The position numbers and the translations under genes are program-made. This document shows, piece by piece, positions 12,290 to 24,291 of a stretch of DNA of 64,000 nt. The notes below the pieces were generated by a model. It had not been told where the DNA came from. It saw only the letters and a program-made list of their open reading frames with translations, and did not search any database. Numbering within the stretch: the first letter of the stretch is position 1; each line of letters starts with the position of its first letter. Source of the stretch: Triticum aestivum (lineage: Eukaryota; Streptophyta; Magnoliopsida; Poales; Poaceae). The DNA lies in the NCBI RefSeq assembly GCF_018294505.1, contig NC_057801.1, positions 851,168,835 to 851,232,834 of the forward strand. The letters run 5' to 3'.

Positions 12290-13020
12290 ACTCTCTCTTC
12301 CCCCGTCGCACCGCCGCGCGCGACCCGGCCCCGGCGCTCGCCCCCGACTCCGGCACCGGGGCTAGCCCCCGACCCCGGCGCTCGCCCCCGACCCGGCCCT
12401 CGACCCCGACCCCGGTGCCGGNNNNNNNNNNNNNNNNNNNNNNNNNNNNNNNNNNNNNNNNNNNNNNNNNNNNNNNNNNNNNNNNNNNNNNNNNNNNNNN
12501 NNNNNNNNNNNNNNNNNNNNNNNNNNNNNNNNNNNNNNNNNNNNNNNNNNNNNNNNNNNNNNNNNNNNNNNNNNNNNNNNNNNNNNNNNNNNNNNNNNNN
12601 NNNNNNNNNNNNNNNNNNNNNNNNNNNNNNNNNNNNNNNNNNNNNNNNNNNNNNNNNNNNNNNNNNNNNNNNNNNNNNNNNNNNNNNNNNNNNNNNNNNN
12701 NNNNNNNNNNNNNNNNNNNNNNNNNNNNNNNNNNNNNNNNNNNNNNNNNNNNNNNNNNNNNNNNNNNNNNNNNNNNNNNNNNNNNNNNNNNNNNNNNNNN
12801 NNNNNNNNNNNNNNNNNNNNNNNNNNNNNNNNNNNNNNNNNNNNNNNNNNNNNNNNNNNNNNNNNNNNNNNNNNNNNNNNNNCGCCCCCGACTCCGGCGC
12901 CGGCGCTCGCCCCTGACCCCGGCGCGCTCGCCCCCGACCCGTCGGCCCTTGCCTCCCTCCTCTCCCCTCCCGGCCGTCGCCGGGCCTGCCTCCTCGCCCC
13001 TGCACCCTCTGTAAACCCCC
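12290..13020. other. GC-rich CCCCGA/CCGGCG simple-repeat leader with a 461-N gap (12422-12882)
   Basis: This is a (CCCCGACCCCGGCGCTCG)-like degenerate repeat on both sides of the gap. It is the likely 5' untranslated exon of CACTA-2 gene 2, by analogy with the CCG-rich leader at 33340-33640 of copy C. The open frames across it are not real genes. Confidence 0.7.
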
Positions 13021-13411
13021 CCTCTCTCTACTAGGGTTCTTCGGTTATGTTAATTAGGTTATCTATTTAGTTATGAATTTAGCTAGGTTTCAAAATTAGC
13101 TGAATTTATATGCAAATTTGAACTGGACATGTGATATGTGCATATGTCATGTTTTGGACATGTCATGTTTGGAAAATGATCCGAGTGGCCTATGTTACGC
13201 TGGAATGTTGATTCATTTCCGTTCCGTTGAATTTCAGGCGCTCGATATGTCCATTTTTTAGCAAAGGTCATGCCGAAATTTCCCGTGAATAAAGGCATGA
13301 TTTGTGCTATATAGTTGGCATATCGAGTGCTGGCACATAGATTTGTTTTTATGTCATTTCTCATTTATTCATACTTTTAGAAATAAATGAGGACACTTAA
13401 TCATAGGAAAC

Positions 13412-13774
13412 ATGTCGAACAACGAAGAAACTGGGCCTTCTGACCAAGATGCAGACGAGATGGATTATGCGGGTGAACAAGAGTACCTCGACTATTTGAC
13501 TGCTAAGCAAGGTTTGCAGGTCGGCCTCGATGATGGTACTGACGCCGACATCGACACCGACAGCGCCGGCACCGATGGCGGCACCGAGACCGGTGCGGAC
13601 GGTACCGGCGGGGAAGGTACCGACCCCGATGCCGCTACCGAAAAGAGGAAGCATAAGAAGCAGAGGATACGAAAACCTAACAAACTAGGGATTGGACGAC
13701 TTGTGATCACAAAGATGTCACCTGTCAAGTTTGAGCCATTAGAGCCGGAATAACCTCGCAAGTGCTATGGGAAC
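13412..13774 (+). pseudogene. CACTA-2 gene 2, 5' part (before the gypsy insertion)
   Basis: The frame opens with MSNNEETGPSDQDADEMD, runs through an acidic Asp/Gly/Thr-rich stretch and a basic KRKHKKQRIRKPNK patch, and matches the layout of gene 2 in copy C (acidic start, then a KRTKRGPNKK patch). A TAA at 13751-13753 interrupts it. The frame then continues in phase as PRKCYGN, up to the gypsy insertion at 13775, and resumes at 22379 with QVGCILREC. The GGAAC target duplication therefore falls inside a codon run of this gene. Confidence 0.8.
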
Positions 13775-14247
13775 TGAGGGAGTCCTGGACTAGGGGGTGT
13801 CCGAATAGCCGAACTATCATCATTGGTCGGACTCCAAGACTATGAAGATACAAGATTGAAGACTTCATCCCGTGTCCGGATGGGACTTTCCTTGGCGTGG
13901 AAGGCAAGCTTGGCAATACGGATATGTAGATCTCCTACCATTGTAACCAACTCTGTGTAACCCTAGCCCTCTCCGGTGTCTATATAAACCGGAGGGTTTT
14001 AGTCCATAGAAAAAAACAACAATCATACCATAGGCTAGCTTCTAGGGTTTAGCCTCCTTGATCTCGTAGTAGATCCACTCTTGTACTACCCATATCATCA
14101 ATATCAGTCAAGCAGGAGTAGGGTTTTACCTCCATCGAGAGGGCCTGAACCTGGGTAAAAACATCGTGCCCTTGTCTCATGTTACCATCCGCCTAGACGC
14201 GCAGTTCGGGACCCCCTACCCGAGATCCGCCGGTTTTGACACCGACA
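13775..14247 (+). repeat. 5' LTR of the gypsy element
   Basis: It starts TGAGGGAGTCC and ends ACACCGACA. A TATA box (TATATAAA, 13981-13988) sits before the likely transcript start. The sequence right after it, TTGGTGCTTTCATTGAG at 14248, is the likely primer-binding region. Confidence 0.92.
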
Positions 14248-14294
14248 TTGGTGCTTTCATTGAGAGTTCCTCTGTGTCGTCGCCCATAGGCCCA

Positions 14295-16453
14295 ATGGCT
14301 CCTTCGATCATCAACAACGACGCGGTCCGGGGTGATACTTTTCTCCCCGGACAGATCTTTGTATTCGGCGGCTTTGCACTGCGGGCCAATTCGCTTGGCC
14401 ATCTGGAGCAGATCGAAAGCTACGCCCCTGGCCATCAGGTCAGATTTGGAAGTTTGAATTATACGGCCGACATCCGCGGAGACTTGATCTTCGATGGATT
14501 CGAGCCACAGCCGAGCGCGCCGCACTATCACGATGGGCATGATTTAGCTCTGCTGCCGGACAGTGCCCTGGAGGCCGCACAAGATTCCGCTCCGACCCTT
14601 AACCCGGAGCCGACTGCGCCGATCGAGGATGGGTGGCTAGACACCGCCTCGGGGGCTGCTACCTCTACGGCGATGGACTCTGTCCCTTGCGAAGCTCGTG
14701 ACTCCAAGGTGCCGGACTCCTCACTGGACTCCGAACCTCACGCGCCCCTTCCAATCGAATCCGATTGGGCGCCGATCATGGAGTTCACCGCTGCGGACAT
14801 CTTTCAGCACTCACCTTTTGGCACATCCTGAATTCGCTAAAGTATCTCTCCTTATCAGGAGAGCCCTTGCCGGATTATGGTCAGGACGGTTGGGATGCGG
14901 ACAACGAAGAAATTCAAAGCCCACCCACCACCCACTTTGTAGCCACTGTCGACGACTTAACCGACATGCTAGACTTCGACTCCGAATACATCGACGGTAT
15001 GGACGACGATGTCGGAGACGACCAAGAACCAGCGCCCACAGGGCACTGGAAGGCCACCCCAACTCACGATGTATATATGGTGGATACACCTAAAGGAAGC
15101 GAAAACGAGGAACAACGGGACGCTGCGAAGGATAATTCCCCAAAAATATAGCCGAAACGGCGACGCAAACGCCGCCCAAAGTCCCACCTCGATAATGACC
15201 TAGCCATAGAGCAGGGAGAACCAGTGGACGACGAACATACCCCCAAGCAACCATCCGAACAGGATGAATTGGAGAAGCAACCCATCCCCGACGAAAACAA
15301 CAGTCCGGATGAACTCACGCCGGACACATCGTCGGAGCAGAAGAACCTCCACAAAAGGCTCGTCGCCACTGCAAGAAGTCTGAAGAAGCAGAAGCGGAAG
15401 CTCAAAACAGCGGAAGACGTACTCAGAATGAGATGGAGCAAAGTACTCAAGACCGCAGACAAATACGGTGATAGTCAGCAAGCAAAGAGCTACCCGAAGC
15501 GCAAGCTGTTGTCCGAATTTGACAAGGAGGCCGTAGAGCCCCCACAGTCAAAAAACAAAGAGGCCGGCCGGTCGGATAGACGACCACATGAAAAACAAAG
15601 AGCGGCAAGCGGCGCCGCACACAAACCGGCACGCGATCAACATAAGGATCCTCATAAAAAGGAAGGCCCGGTCTGGTCCATCTATGGGCCAAGAAAGCAA
15701 GCTCCAGAAAGCAACACAACACGTCGAGTATACGAAAATAATAGCACACCCAAATACAGGGGCGCCGCACACCCCCTATGTTTCACCGATGAGGTACTGG
15801 ATTATGAATTTCCAGCGGGATTCAAACCCGTAAACATACAGGCATACGACGGAACAACAGACCCCGGAGTCTGGATTGAGGATTACATCCTACACATACA
15901 TATGGCTAGAGGAGATGACCTCCACGCCATAAAATACTTACCCCTCAAGCTCAAAGGGCCAGCCCGGCATTGGCTCAAAAGCCTCCCAGAAAATACCATT
16001 GGAAGTTGGGAAGAGCTTGAGGATGCATTTCGGGCAAATTTTCAGGGGACTTATGTCCGCCCTCCGGATGCAGACGATTTAAGTCACATAACTCAACAGC
16101 TTGGAGAGTCAGCCCGCAAATTCTGGAACAGGTTCCTCATCAAAAAGAACCAAATAGTCGACTGTCCGGACGCTGAAGCCTTGGCAGCCTTCAAACATAA
16201 CGTCCGAGACGAATGGCTCGCCAGATACCTCGGCCAGGAAAAGCCAAGAACAATGGCCGCACTAACAAGCCTCATGACCCGCTTTTGTGCGGGAGAGGAT
16301 AGCTGGCTGGCAAGATGCAGGACCAGCGACCCAAGTACATCCGAGGTCAGGGATGGAAATGGGAAACCACGACGCAGAAAGGACCAGCGCCGGACTAAGG
16401 AAAATGGCCCAAAGAGCACGACAGTCAACGCCGGGTTCAAAAGCTCTCGGTAG
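14295..16453 (+). pseudogene. Gypsy gag (capsid) gene, frameshifted
   Basis: The protein would form the virus-like particle of the retrotransposon. It starts MAPSIINNDAVRGDTF. The second half, from 15224, is open and has a basic, coiled-coil-prone segment (KKQKRKLKTAEDVLRMRW) and then the Retrotrans_gag core, with motifs FKPVNIQAYDGTTDP, LPLKLKGPARHWLKSLP and FRANFQGTYVRPPDADD. Lesions are a one-base frame change near 14825 (the frame resumes as ILNSLKYLSLSGEPLP) and a TAG at 15149-15151. The following frame at 16514 carries on gag-protease sequence after another shift, so the element could not make its own gag. Confidence 0.85.
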
Positions 16454-16513
16454 AACAACAAAACACTGCCTCTCAAGGACAATAGCGACGAGCTATCCAA
16501 CCTACACAAAATC

Positions 16514-17311
16514 TTGGACAGGATATGCCAAATCCATAGTACCCCTGGGAAGCCTGCAAACCATACCCACAGAGATTGTTGGATCTTCAGGCAGTCAGGC
16601 CGACTTAACGCCGAACACAAGGGGCTCGACACACCAAGTGAGGACGATGACGAACCCCACAAGCAGAGCACCGGAAAACAAAAGAATTTCCCACAAGAGG
16701 TCAAAACAGTGAATTCACTTCAAGTGATAAAAGGGAAAAATAGAGCGGCACCCACTAAAGTACGCGCCGCACGGTCTACCCCAACGGAGTCCCAACACTG
16801 GTTGTCGAAACCAATCACCTTCGACCATCAGGACTACTCCAGAAGTATCCAAAACGCAGGATGGACTTCTTTGATACTCAATCCTATAATCAACCGACTG
16901 CAATTTAAACAAGTCCTAATGGACGGCGGCAGTGATCTAAACCTTTTATACCAGGACACAATCCGCAGAATGGGGATAGACCCAACCAAAATTCGCCATA
17001 GCAACACTTCCTTTAAAGGAGTGATGCCAGGCCCATATGCCCATTGTACGGGCTGTCTACTACTAGAAGTCGTGTTTGGCTCATCCAACAACTTCCGTCG
17101 AGAAAAGTTAGTCTTCCACTTCACCCCATTTAAAAGGAGCTATCAAGCACTATTGGGACGCGAAGCATTCGCCCGCTTTAACGCAATACCGCATTACGCG
17201 TCTCTTACACTTAAAATGCCCGGTCCACGCGGCATCATCTCATTAAAGGGTAACTTCGAGTGTTCCTCGACTACGGAAGAACGTGAGACTGCCTTGACAG
17301 CTACACACTAA
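16514..17311 (+). pseudogene. Gypsy protease region (pol start), without RT or integrase
   Basis: The frame contains a degenerate zinc-knuckle-like stretch (CQIHSTPGKPANHTHRDCW) and an aspartic-protease fold. Its active-site motif reads VLMDGGSDLNLLY, as in many plant gypsy elements (D-G-G-S). The flap and C-terminal part have LLGREAFARFNAIPHYASL. The protease would mature gag and pol. The frame stops at 17309-17311. The next 4.5 kb before the 3' LTR has no reverse transcriptase or integrase motif on the plus strand. Confidence 0.85.
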
Positions 17312-18476
17312 TCCGGCTTTGCTGATCAAAGCCCCTAAACAGGTCATTCAGACCCCGGACACGGTTAGGCGATTCCGGTATAAATAAACAAGGGGCTTAC
17401 CAGTCGCGTACCCCTTTACAAGGGGCTGCACGCATGTACAATAAGAGCCAATAAAGCTCAATTTTATTCATTTTTTGAATCATATTCTGTTTATTTTAAA
17501 AAATACATTTTTCGCACGATCTTTTTTCAAACTAAGTTCTTCTCTTTTACAGATGAACAACGTGCTACACCCGTCCAGGATACAGCACAACGGAGACACG
17601 GGCGCAGACGTGCAGCAGGGACCCGTTGCAAGGATTCTTTTCAGATTAAGACCCTGCGTAAACCTTTTTTACTGTCTCTTGTTGATACACATCCCCCCGT
17701 TTCTTACCATAACCGAGGAGGAGGCTGGCGTTTTGGCATCGGCTGCGTCAGAAGTTTTCACGCGTACCTGGACACTAGGGGCTTAGGGCATTGTTCTGCA
17801 TGTTTTCATAAAGACCGAATACCTTAGGGAGTGTGCGGCGTCTCCAGTTAGGCCTTATATGCATAAGCTCCGAATCATGTCTTTGGTAAAATGTTGGGTT
17901 TGCCTGGCTCCTGTGTTTTGCCGCCTTACGTTCCGTTCTATCAGCTAACGCGGCACCAGGAGAACTACTTCGATTGTGCCCCGGTTCGGCCTGGTGAGCA
18001 CCTCAGTAGAGAAAGCCGAAAACTGACTGTCATGATATAGCGAGAGACTGGTCAACCACTCGATCGACCACCGGAATGTTTATAATTCCTCCTCTTTGAC
18101 GAAGGACCGTTTCCCAGTCAGGCACACACGCGCCCCAAATTCGGAGAGCGCGGTGCCCCTAGGGGCTATATAGTAGCCCCACCATCGAACTCATATGGCT
18201 AAGTGAAAGTGATAAAGCATTATAGTCCGGTTGCCTAGTTTGCTACGCTATCGCCTCCTTCATAGGACCAAGACGTTGGATTAAGTGTGAAAATGCGCCT
18301 TTTTGCAAACACCCCCGCACTATGTGCGTGGGGGCTGAAGCCAAAGACTGCCATCTTTCAGGTTATATATACATATACATTAACAGCCGCACAGGAGGTA
18401 TTTCAATACTTGAACGCACAAGTATAAAAAGCCCTTATATTATATATTTGAAACATGGTTTCACAAATCATACATT
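17312..18476. other. Non-coding interior of the gypsy element
   Basis: No supportable gene is present. It contains short T-rich and A-rich stretches and replaces the pol region that a complete element would have. Confidence 0.6.
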
Positions 18477-21356
18477 TCATTTGAACATGACGTTTTTCGA
18501 GCACTGCGACTCTATTAAACGAGCGCCCTGCAGGACTTCCTCAAAATAGTGCTCGGCTGCTAATCGGCTTCTGTCCAAATCCCGGGATGCAACGTCGGTG
18601 GCCTCCATCTCTGTCCAGTATGTTTTGACACGGGCAAGAGCCATCCGTGCACCCTCTATGCATGCCAATCGTTTCATCGCCTTGATATGCGGCACCGCAT
18701 CAAGGAATTGCTGCACCAAGCCAAAATAACTCTTCGGCTCGGGCCTTTTCGGCCACAGATGAGCCACAACATCCTTCATGGCAAGTCCGGACAACCTATT
18801 CAGCTCAGCCCACTCAGCCAACCGATCGGTCAATGGAAGTGGACGCTCCGGACTATGGAATTGAGACAAAAAAAGCTCTTCCATTTCGTGATCCTTTTGG
18901 CCTCGGAAGTGTGCGACTGCGTCCGCCGCACTCGCCGCCAAATTCAGATAAGCATCCTCCGCACCCCACAACTGGTCCAACTGAGCATACTTCGGATCCG
19001 TGAACTTCCTACGCAGCAGAAAGGGCTTTCCAGCCGCAATATCACCGGCCTGACGTAGCTCCTCCTTTATAGCTCTCATCGCGGAGCGGGCATCCTTGGC
19101 TTCGGCGGTGGCCTTCTTCAGGTCCTCTTGCTCCGCTCGGCGTTCTCCTTCAAGAAACTCATAGCGGTCGGTAGCATCCTTCAGCTTCACGGCCATTTCG
19201 GCCATTTCCTCCCTGCTTCGGCAGTGAGCAGCCTGTTCGGCTTTTAGCTCTTCGGCCGCCTTCAAGGCAACCGCATTACTTTTTCTGGCTTGCTCCTTGG
19301 CTCGGGCAAGCTCCGCCCGAAGGTCCTCCATAGCAGCGGCGCCATCTACATTAAGCATACATGTTGTAAGGCACGGGCGTCAAGCTCCCTTACAAGGTGT
19401 CCGCAGAGAAGCCACATACCTTGTGACTCGTCAAGTCGTTATTGACTAGCGCGATGTCCGCATCCGCAACGTCAAGTTGTCGCTTCAGTTCGGCAACTCT
19501 ATCAGTCCGGCTGGCCACCGAACGCTCCGCCACCTGAATAGGAAGGGCGACATCTTATAACTGGGATTGTGATCCTCGGCACGCTGTCGCTTTTTGACAA
19601 CGTACCGAGTCTCAGGGGCTACTATCTATACAGGGCGCATTCTATCTGCAAAGCTGTCAAAAGGTATATCATTTTCGTGCACCTCAAACCCCATCAGTAA
19701 ACTTCTGACGGCCTCATGCAACCCGCTCTCAGCGGATGAAATCCTTTCAATCACCGTACTCATTAATGTACCATGATCTTCTGAGATAGACGCCCGCCCG
19801 AGCAGATCCTTCAACTCCTCCGGCCGTACACCAGTTGGTGCCGTACTCTCCGGCCCCGCCGGACTCAGGGAGACCCTCCGCGACGACACCTCAGGGTCAT
19901 CCGCCCCGCCTGACGGTGCGGAAGATGGAGGCGTTTTGCTCTCCATCATCTCTGGACGAAGATCCCCCAAAGATGAGCTCTGCTGAGAAGGGCTGAGATC
20001 TGAACTACAAGGTAAAACTTAGGTTATCTTCAGAAATAAAAACAAGGATGTCCCTTATTACGAAACTCCCCTTTCTACTTACGGCTCGCTGGAGGGCTGA
20101 TTCCCTTGGGGAAATAGTGCGGCCGGGGCTTCTCCCGGTGCAGGACCCTCTGGTGAGGATTTCTTCCCCCGCTTTGAGGCCTTGGCCTCCGGATCTTCAG
20201 ATGCGGTCCTCTTCTCCCGATGGAGGAGGGATTCTGGATCCCCCCTTTCTTAAGAGCCTCCTTAGTCGAGGCGGTAGTTTCCCTATTTTCCCCTTCGCCC
20301 CCTTTCGAAGGCACAGCCTCCAGCATCTTGATTAACACAGGATCCGGCGTGGACTCAGGGAGGGGGGCCGGACACAGTATCAGTTTTACCTTTGCTATCC
20401 ACTCCTGTTCAAGGGATAGCTGGTTAAAAGGAAAGTGTATGATAAATGTATGGACAGCATGTCCGAGCACAGGACTACTTACTTGAGTATCCGGGCGATT
20501 GCAGCTCAGGCCTGTGTCCTCGGTCAGGTCCAGACACATCTCTTGTGATCCGAAGAACAGCTTATACATCTCCATGAGCGTCGCACCCATGAAGTGTTGG
20601 AGAGCTCGTGGTCCCTCCGGATTGAATTCCCATAGGCAAAGGGGGCGATGTTTGCAGGGCAGAAGGTGCCGAATCAGCATGACCTGCGCCAGAACAACCA
20701 GATTGATCTCCCTCTCTTGGAGGTCTCGAATGCGGCCCTGCAATAATAGCACGTCCTTGGACGGCCCCCAGTCAAGCCCTTTGTTGACCCATGACGCCAG
20801 CCGTTGTGGGGGGGGGTGGCGATCGAAAGGCAGGCGGCACCACTCATCTGGTGCCCCTGGGAGCAGTGATGTAGAACCACTCCTGTTGCCACAAACCGAG
20901 CTCCTTCTGAAAAAGGCCCTCGGGCCACGGAGCGTCAGCTCTCTTGCTTATAACTGCCCCTCCGCACTCTCCCTGCCGCTCCTCGATCATCTTCGGCTCC
21001 ACGTTGAAGGTCTTGAGCCACAATCCGAAGTGAGGAGTGGTGTGGAGGAAGGCTTCGCGTACAACAATGAACGATGAGATGTGGAGGATGGACTCCGGAT
21101 CCAAGTCATGGAATTCCAGCCCATAATAAAACATGAGCCCTCTCACGAAGGGATCCATCGGGAAGCCTAAACCCCGATGGAAGTGAGACACGAACACCAC
21201 ACTCTCACCAGGCTCGGGAGTGGGAATGACTTGCCCTTGGACGGGCAGCCTATGCGAAATTTCGCCGGTTAGATACCTGGCGTCTCTCAGCTTTAGCACA
21301 TCTTCTTCCGTGACGGAAGAGGGCATCCACCGGCCCTGTAGGTCGGAGCCGGACAT
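18477..21356 (-). CDS. Antisense gene of the gypsy element (Transposase_28-like domain plus coiled coil)
   Basis: This runs opposite to gag. The likely start is ATG at 21356 (MSGSDLQGRWMPSS). The first exon has GLGFPMDPFVRGLMFYYGLE and FHDLDPESILHISSFIVV, then FGLWLKTFNVEP. This is the pattern of the plant 'putative gypsy-type transposon' domain (Pfam Transposase_28) that recurs antisense or accessory in Tat-type elements. Later segments are at about 20075-20760 (LCLWEFNPEGPRALQHF), 19626-19970 (Ser/Pro-rich) and 18477-19358. The last is a Glu/Ala/Lys-rich coiled coil (DLRAELARAKEQARKSN) followed by an alpha-helical tail to the stop at 18477. Changes of frame suggest three or four introns; exact splice sites were not all fixed. 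Function is unknown. Antisense ORFs are known from Grande- and RIRE2-type elements. Confidence 0.65.
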
Positions 21357-21901
21357 TGTTGAAGGTCCGAAGTGCCTGAATCTGGAGCCTTGGGTGTTGG
21401 AACTTGGGGCGAGGGGCGGATTCGATTGAAGATTGAAGGAAAGTAACACGCCTTGGTCTCGTTATAAAGAGGTTGAATACCAAGAGCTGTCCCCGTAACC
21501 GTTTGGGACTCGCCTTCGATGGAGGGGGCGTGCCAACGGGCGCGGTTGGGTTACCCACGTCCGTATTGATGAGAATCCCGGAATAAGGGGACACGATCTC
21601 TGCTTTGACAAGACGTGCCAAGGAAACCGCTTCGCTAAACGCGCTGAGGTGGGACAATAAAAACGATTAGAGTAAAGGCTTGGCCGTGGTGTGACGTCAT
21701 ATCACGAAATACGTCAGCAGATTGAACTTGTGTAAATATTATTCTCTCTACGGTGGTATGTGGAATTTATTTTACAGAGCCGGACATTGTCCTGGCGTTC
21801 GAAATCTTCTATGAATTATTCGGAGGAGGAACCCGCCTTGCAATGCCGAAGAGAATGTGCGTGCCGGACTCGTCATCATTGAAGCCTGGTTCAGGGGCTA
21901 C

Positions 21902-22373
21902 TGAGGAGTCCTGGACTAGGGGGTGTCTGGATAGCCGAACTATCATCATTGGTCGGACTCCAAGACTATGAAGATACAAGATTGAAGACTTCGTCCCGTG
22001 TCCGGATGGGACTTTCCTTGGCGTGGAAGGCAAGCTTGGCAATACGGATATGTAGATCTCCAACCATTGTAACCGACTCTGTGTAACCCTAGCCCTCTCC
22101 GGTGTCTATATAAACCGGAGGGTTTAATCCGTAGAAAAAAACAACAATCATACCATAGGCTAGCTTCTAGGGTTTAGCCTCCTTGATCTCGTGGTAGATC
22201 CACTCTTGTACTACCCATATCATCAATATCAATCAAGCAGGAGTAGGGTTTTACCTCCATCGAGAGGGCCCGAACCTGGGTAAAAACATCGCGTCCCTTG
22301 TCTCCTGTTACCATCCGCCTAGACGCACAGTTCGGGACCCCCTACCCGAGATCCGCCGGTTTTGACACCGGCA
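21902..22373 (+). repeat. 3' LTR of the gypsy element
   Basis: It starts TGAGGAGTCC (one G fewer than the 5' LTR) and ends ACACCGGCA. The TATA box copy is at 22107-22114. GGAAC follows. Confidence 0.92.
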
Positions 22374-23581
22374 GGAACCAAGTAGGATGCATCCTACGAG
22401 AATGCGCGAGCATCAACAACGATGACTTAAGGACTAAAGAACATTTCACGCAGTTGCTCCTAACGAAGTTGCACAAGAGATTCAAGTTCCCCGACCGGGA
22501 TGATAACATAGAACAACCATGGGATGATCCGAAGATGAAAAAGATTAACAATCACGCCATGGGCATATTCAGCAATGATTTGGCCTCCTGGAAAGGGAGG
22601 GTGAAACGAGCTATTGAGGCTGATGAACCCCTGTCCAAGATTCTGGAGGAAAATCCGACACTTACGGAAGAGGAGTTCGAAAAGTTCAAGGACACTTGCG
22701 CTACCGAGGCAGCCAAGGCTAAGGCTGCAAAATTCAAAAGCCTTCAGCAAAGGAACACGGGGAAGACTCGCCTCGGAAGCCGTGGCTACCTCGGTAAAAG
22801 GCCCATATGGGATAAGGAGGACGCGGAACGTGAAGTCGCGGGTCTCCCAGACCCCTTCGCGAAGTTCACCAACCCCTTGGAGCATGACTTCATCAAGGCC
22901 CGCTACAAGTGGGACAACGAGAAAAAGGTTTTTTACACGGACAAGATCACGAGGAAATTGATTAGACTACTGGAGAAGCAACATCGGCTTGCAGCGGAAA
23001 GCCCTACTTCTCCGATGAGGCCCAAGTGGGACACCCCTCTCAACCGGGCATTGAACGAACTTAAGGGACTCCCTTTGGACCAGCGGCCGCAATATGGACA
23101 TGTGCACGGCGCTGGAGACGGTGCCACGTGGAAGGTGTTTTACAACGATGGCCCGGAGGCCAAGAAGCAGAAAAATAAGTTTAGTCAGGCGGACATCGAC
23201 GCGAAGGTCAAGCTTGCGGTCGAGAAAAAAGCAGCTGAGGACGCGAAAAAAGCAGCCGAGAAAAAATATGAGTTGCTACAGCAGGCAGTCAATGCAGCTG
23301 TAACTGTCTGCAGAAATGATTTCACTACTAACTTGGTTCCAGTTATCATCAACTGGGCGAAGGAAAATCCAGACAAGATGGTACATGATTTCCCGATGCC
23401 CTGTTTCGTCGGGAGCAACTCCATGAACAACGAACACCATCGCACCATCACTTGCTCAAGCAACCGGGCCTCCTCTCGCAGCCGCTCCCGCTCATAGCAG
23501 CCCGTCCTCAGTCTCAATTGCGCTAGGTGGGCCTTCATCTTTGGCTGAGCTCGACGCCGTCACGGTAATTACATGTCGCAC

Positions 23582-23630
<49 letters not shown>

Positions 23631-24244
23631 TAATATTCCATTTTTGTTGCCTTTCGGTTGTTTTACGCCACANNNNNNNNNNNNNNNNNNNNNNNNNNNN
23701 NNNNNNNNNNNNNNNNNNNNNNNNNNNNNNNNNNNNNNNNNNNNNNNNNNNNNNNNNNNNNNNNNNNNNNNNNNNNNNNNNNNNNNNNNNNNNNNNNNNN
23801 NNNNNNNNNNNNNNNNNNNNNNNNNNNNNNNNNNNNNNNNNNNNNNNNNNNNNNNNNNNNNNNNNNNNNNNNNNNNNNNNNNNNNNNNNNNNNNNNNNNN
23901 NNNNNNNNNNNNNNNNNNNNNNNNNNNNNNNNNNNNNNNNNNNNNNNNNNNNNNNNNNNNNNNNNNNNNNNNNNNNNNNNNNNNNNNNNNNNNNNNNNNN
24001 NNNNNNNNNNNNNNNNNNNNNNNNNNNNNNNNNNNNNNNNNNNNNNNNNNNNNNNNNNNNNNNNNNNNNNNNNNNNNNNNNNNNNNNNNNNNNNNNNNNN
24101 NNNNNNNNNNNNNNNNNNNNNNNNNNNNGGGCCTCCTCTCGCAGCCGCTCCCGCTCATAGCAGCCCGTCCTCAGTCTCAATTGCGCTAGGTGGGCCTTCA
24201 TCTTTGGCTGAGCTCGACGCCGTCACGGTAATTACATGTCGCAC

Positions 24245-24291
<47 letters not shown>

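Larger units (their letters stand above)
13775..22373 (+). mobile_element. Non-autonomous Ty3/gypsy LTR retrotransposon inside CACTA-2 gene 2
   Basis: The two LTRs (13775-14247 and 21902-22373) are flanked by a 5-bp target duplication, GGAAC (13770-13774 and 22374-22378). The LTRs differ at about 15 positions plus three one-base indels by eye, about 3 percent, which suggests an insertion roughly one million years old at commonly used grass rates. Internally there are a broken gag, a protease region and a long antisense gene. I saw no reverse transcriptase, RNase H or integrase, so it depends on another element. Similar TGAGGGAGTCCTGGA-starting LTRs are common in wheat gypsy families; the exact family was not verified. 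Confidence 0.93.

Noticed and set aside
12262..13014. Long frames through the GC-rich region and the N gap
   Set aside because: They are products of simple CCCCGA/CCGGCG repeats and unknown bases.
18322..18549. Small plus-strand ORF in the gypsy interior
   Set aside because: It overlaps the end of the antisense gene in a biased frame and has no motif.
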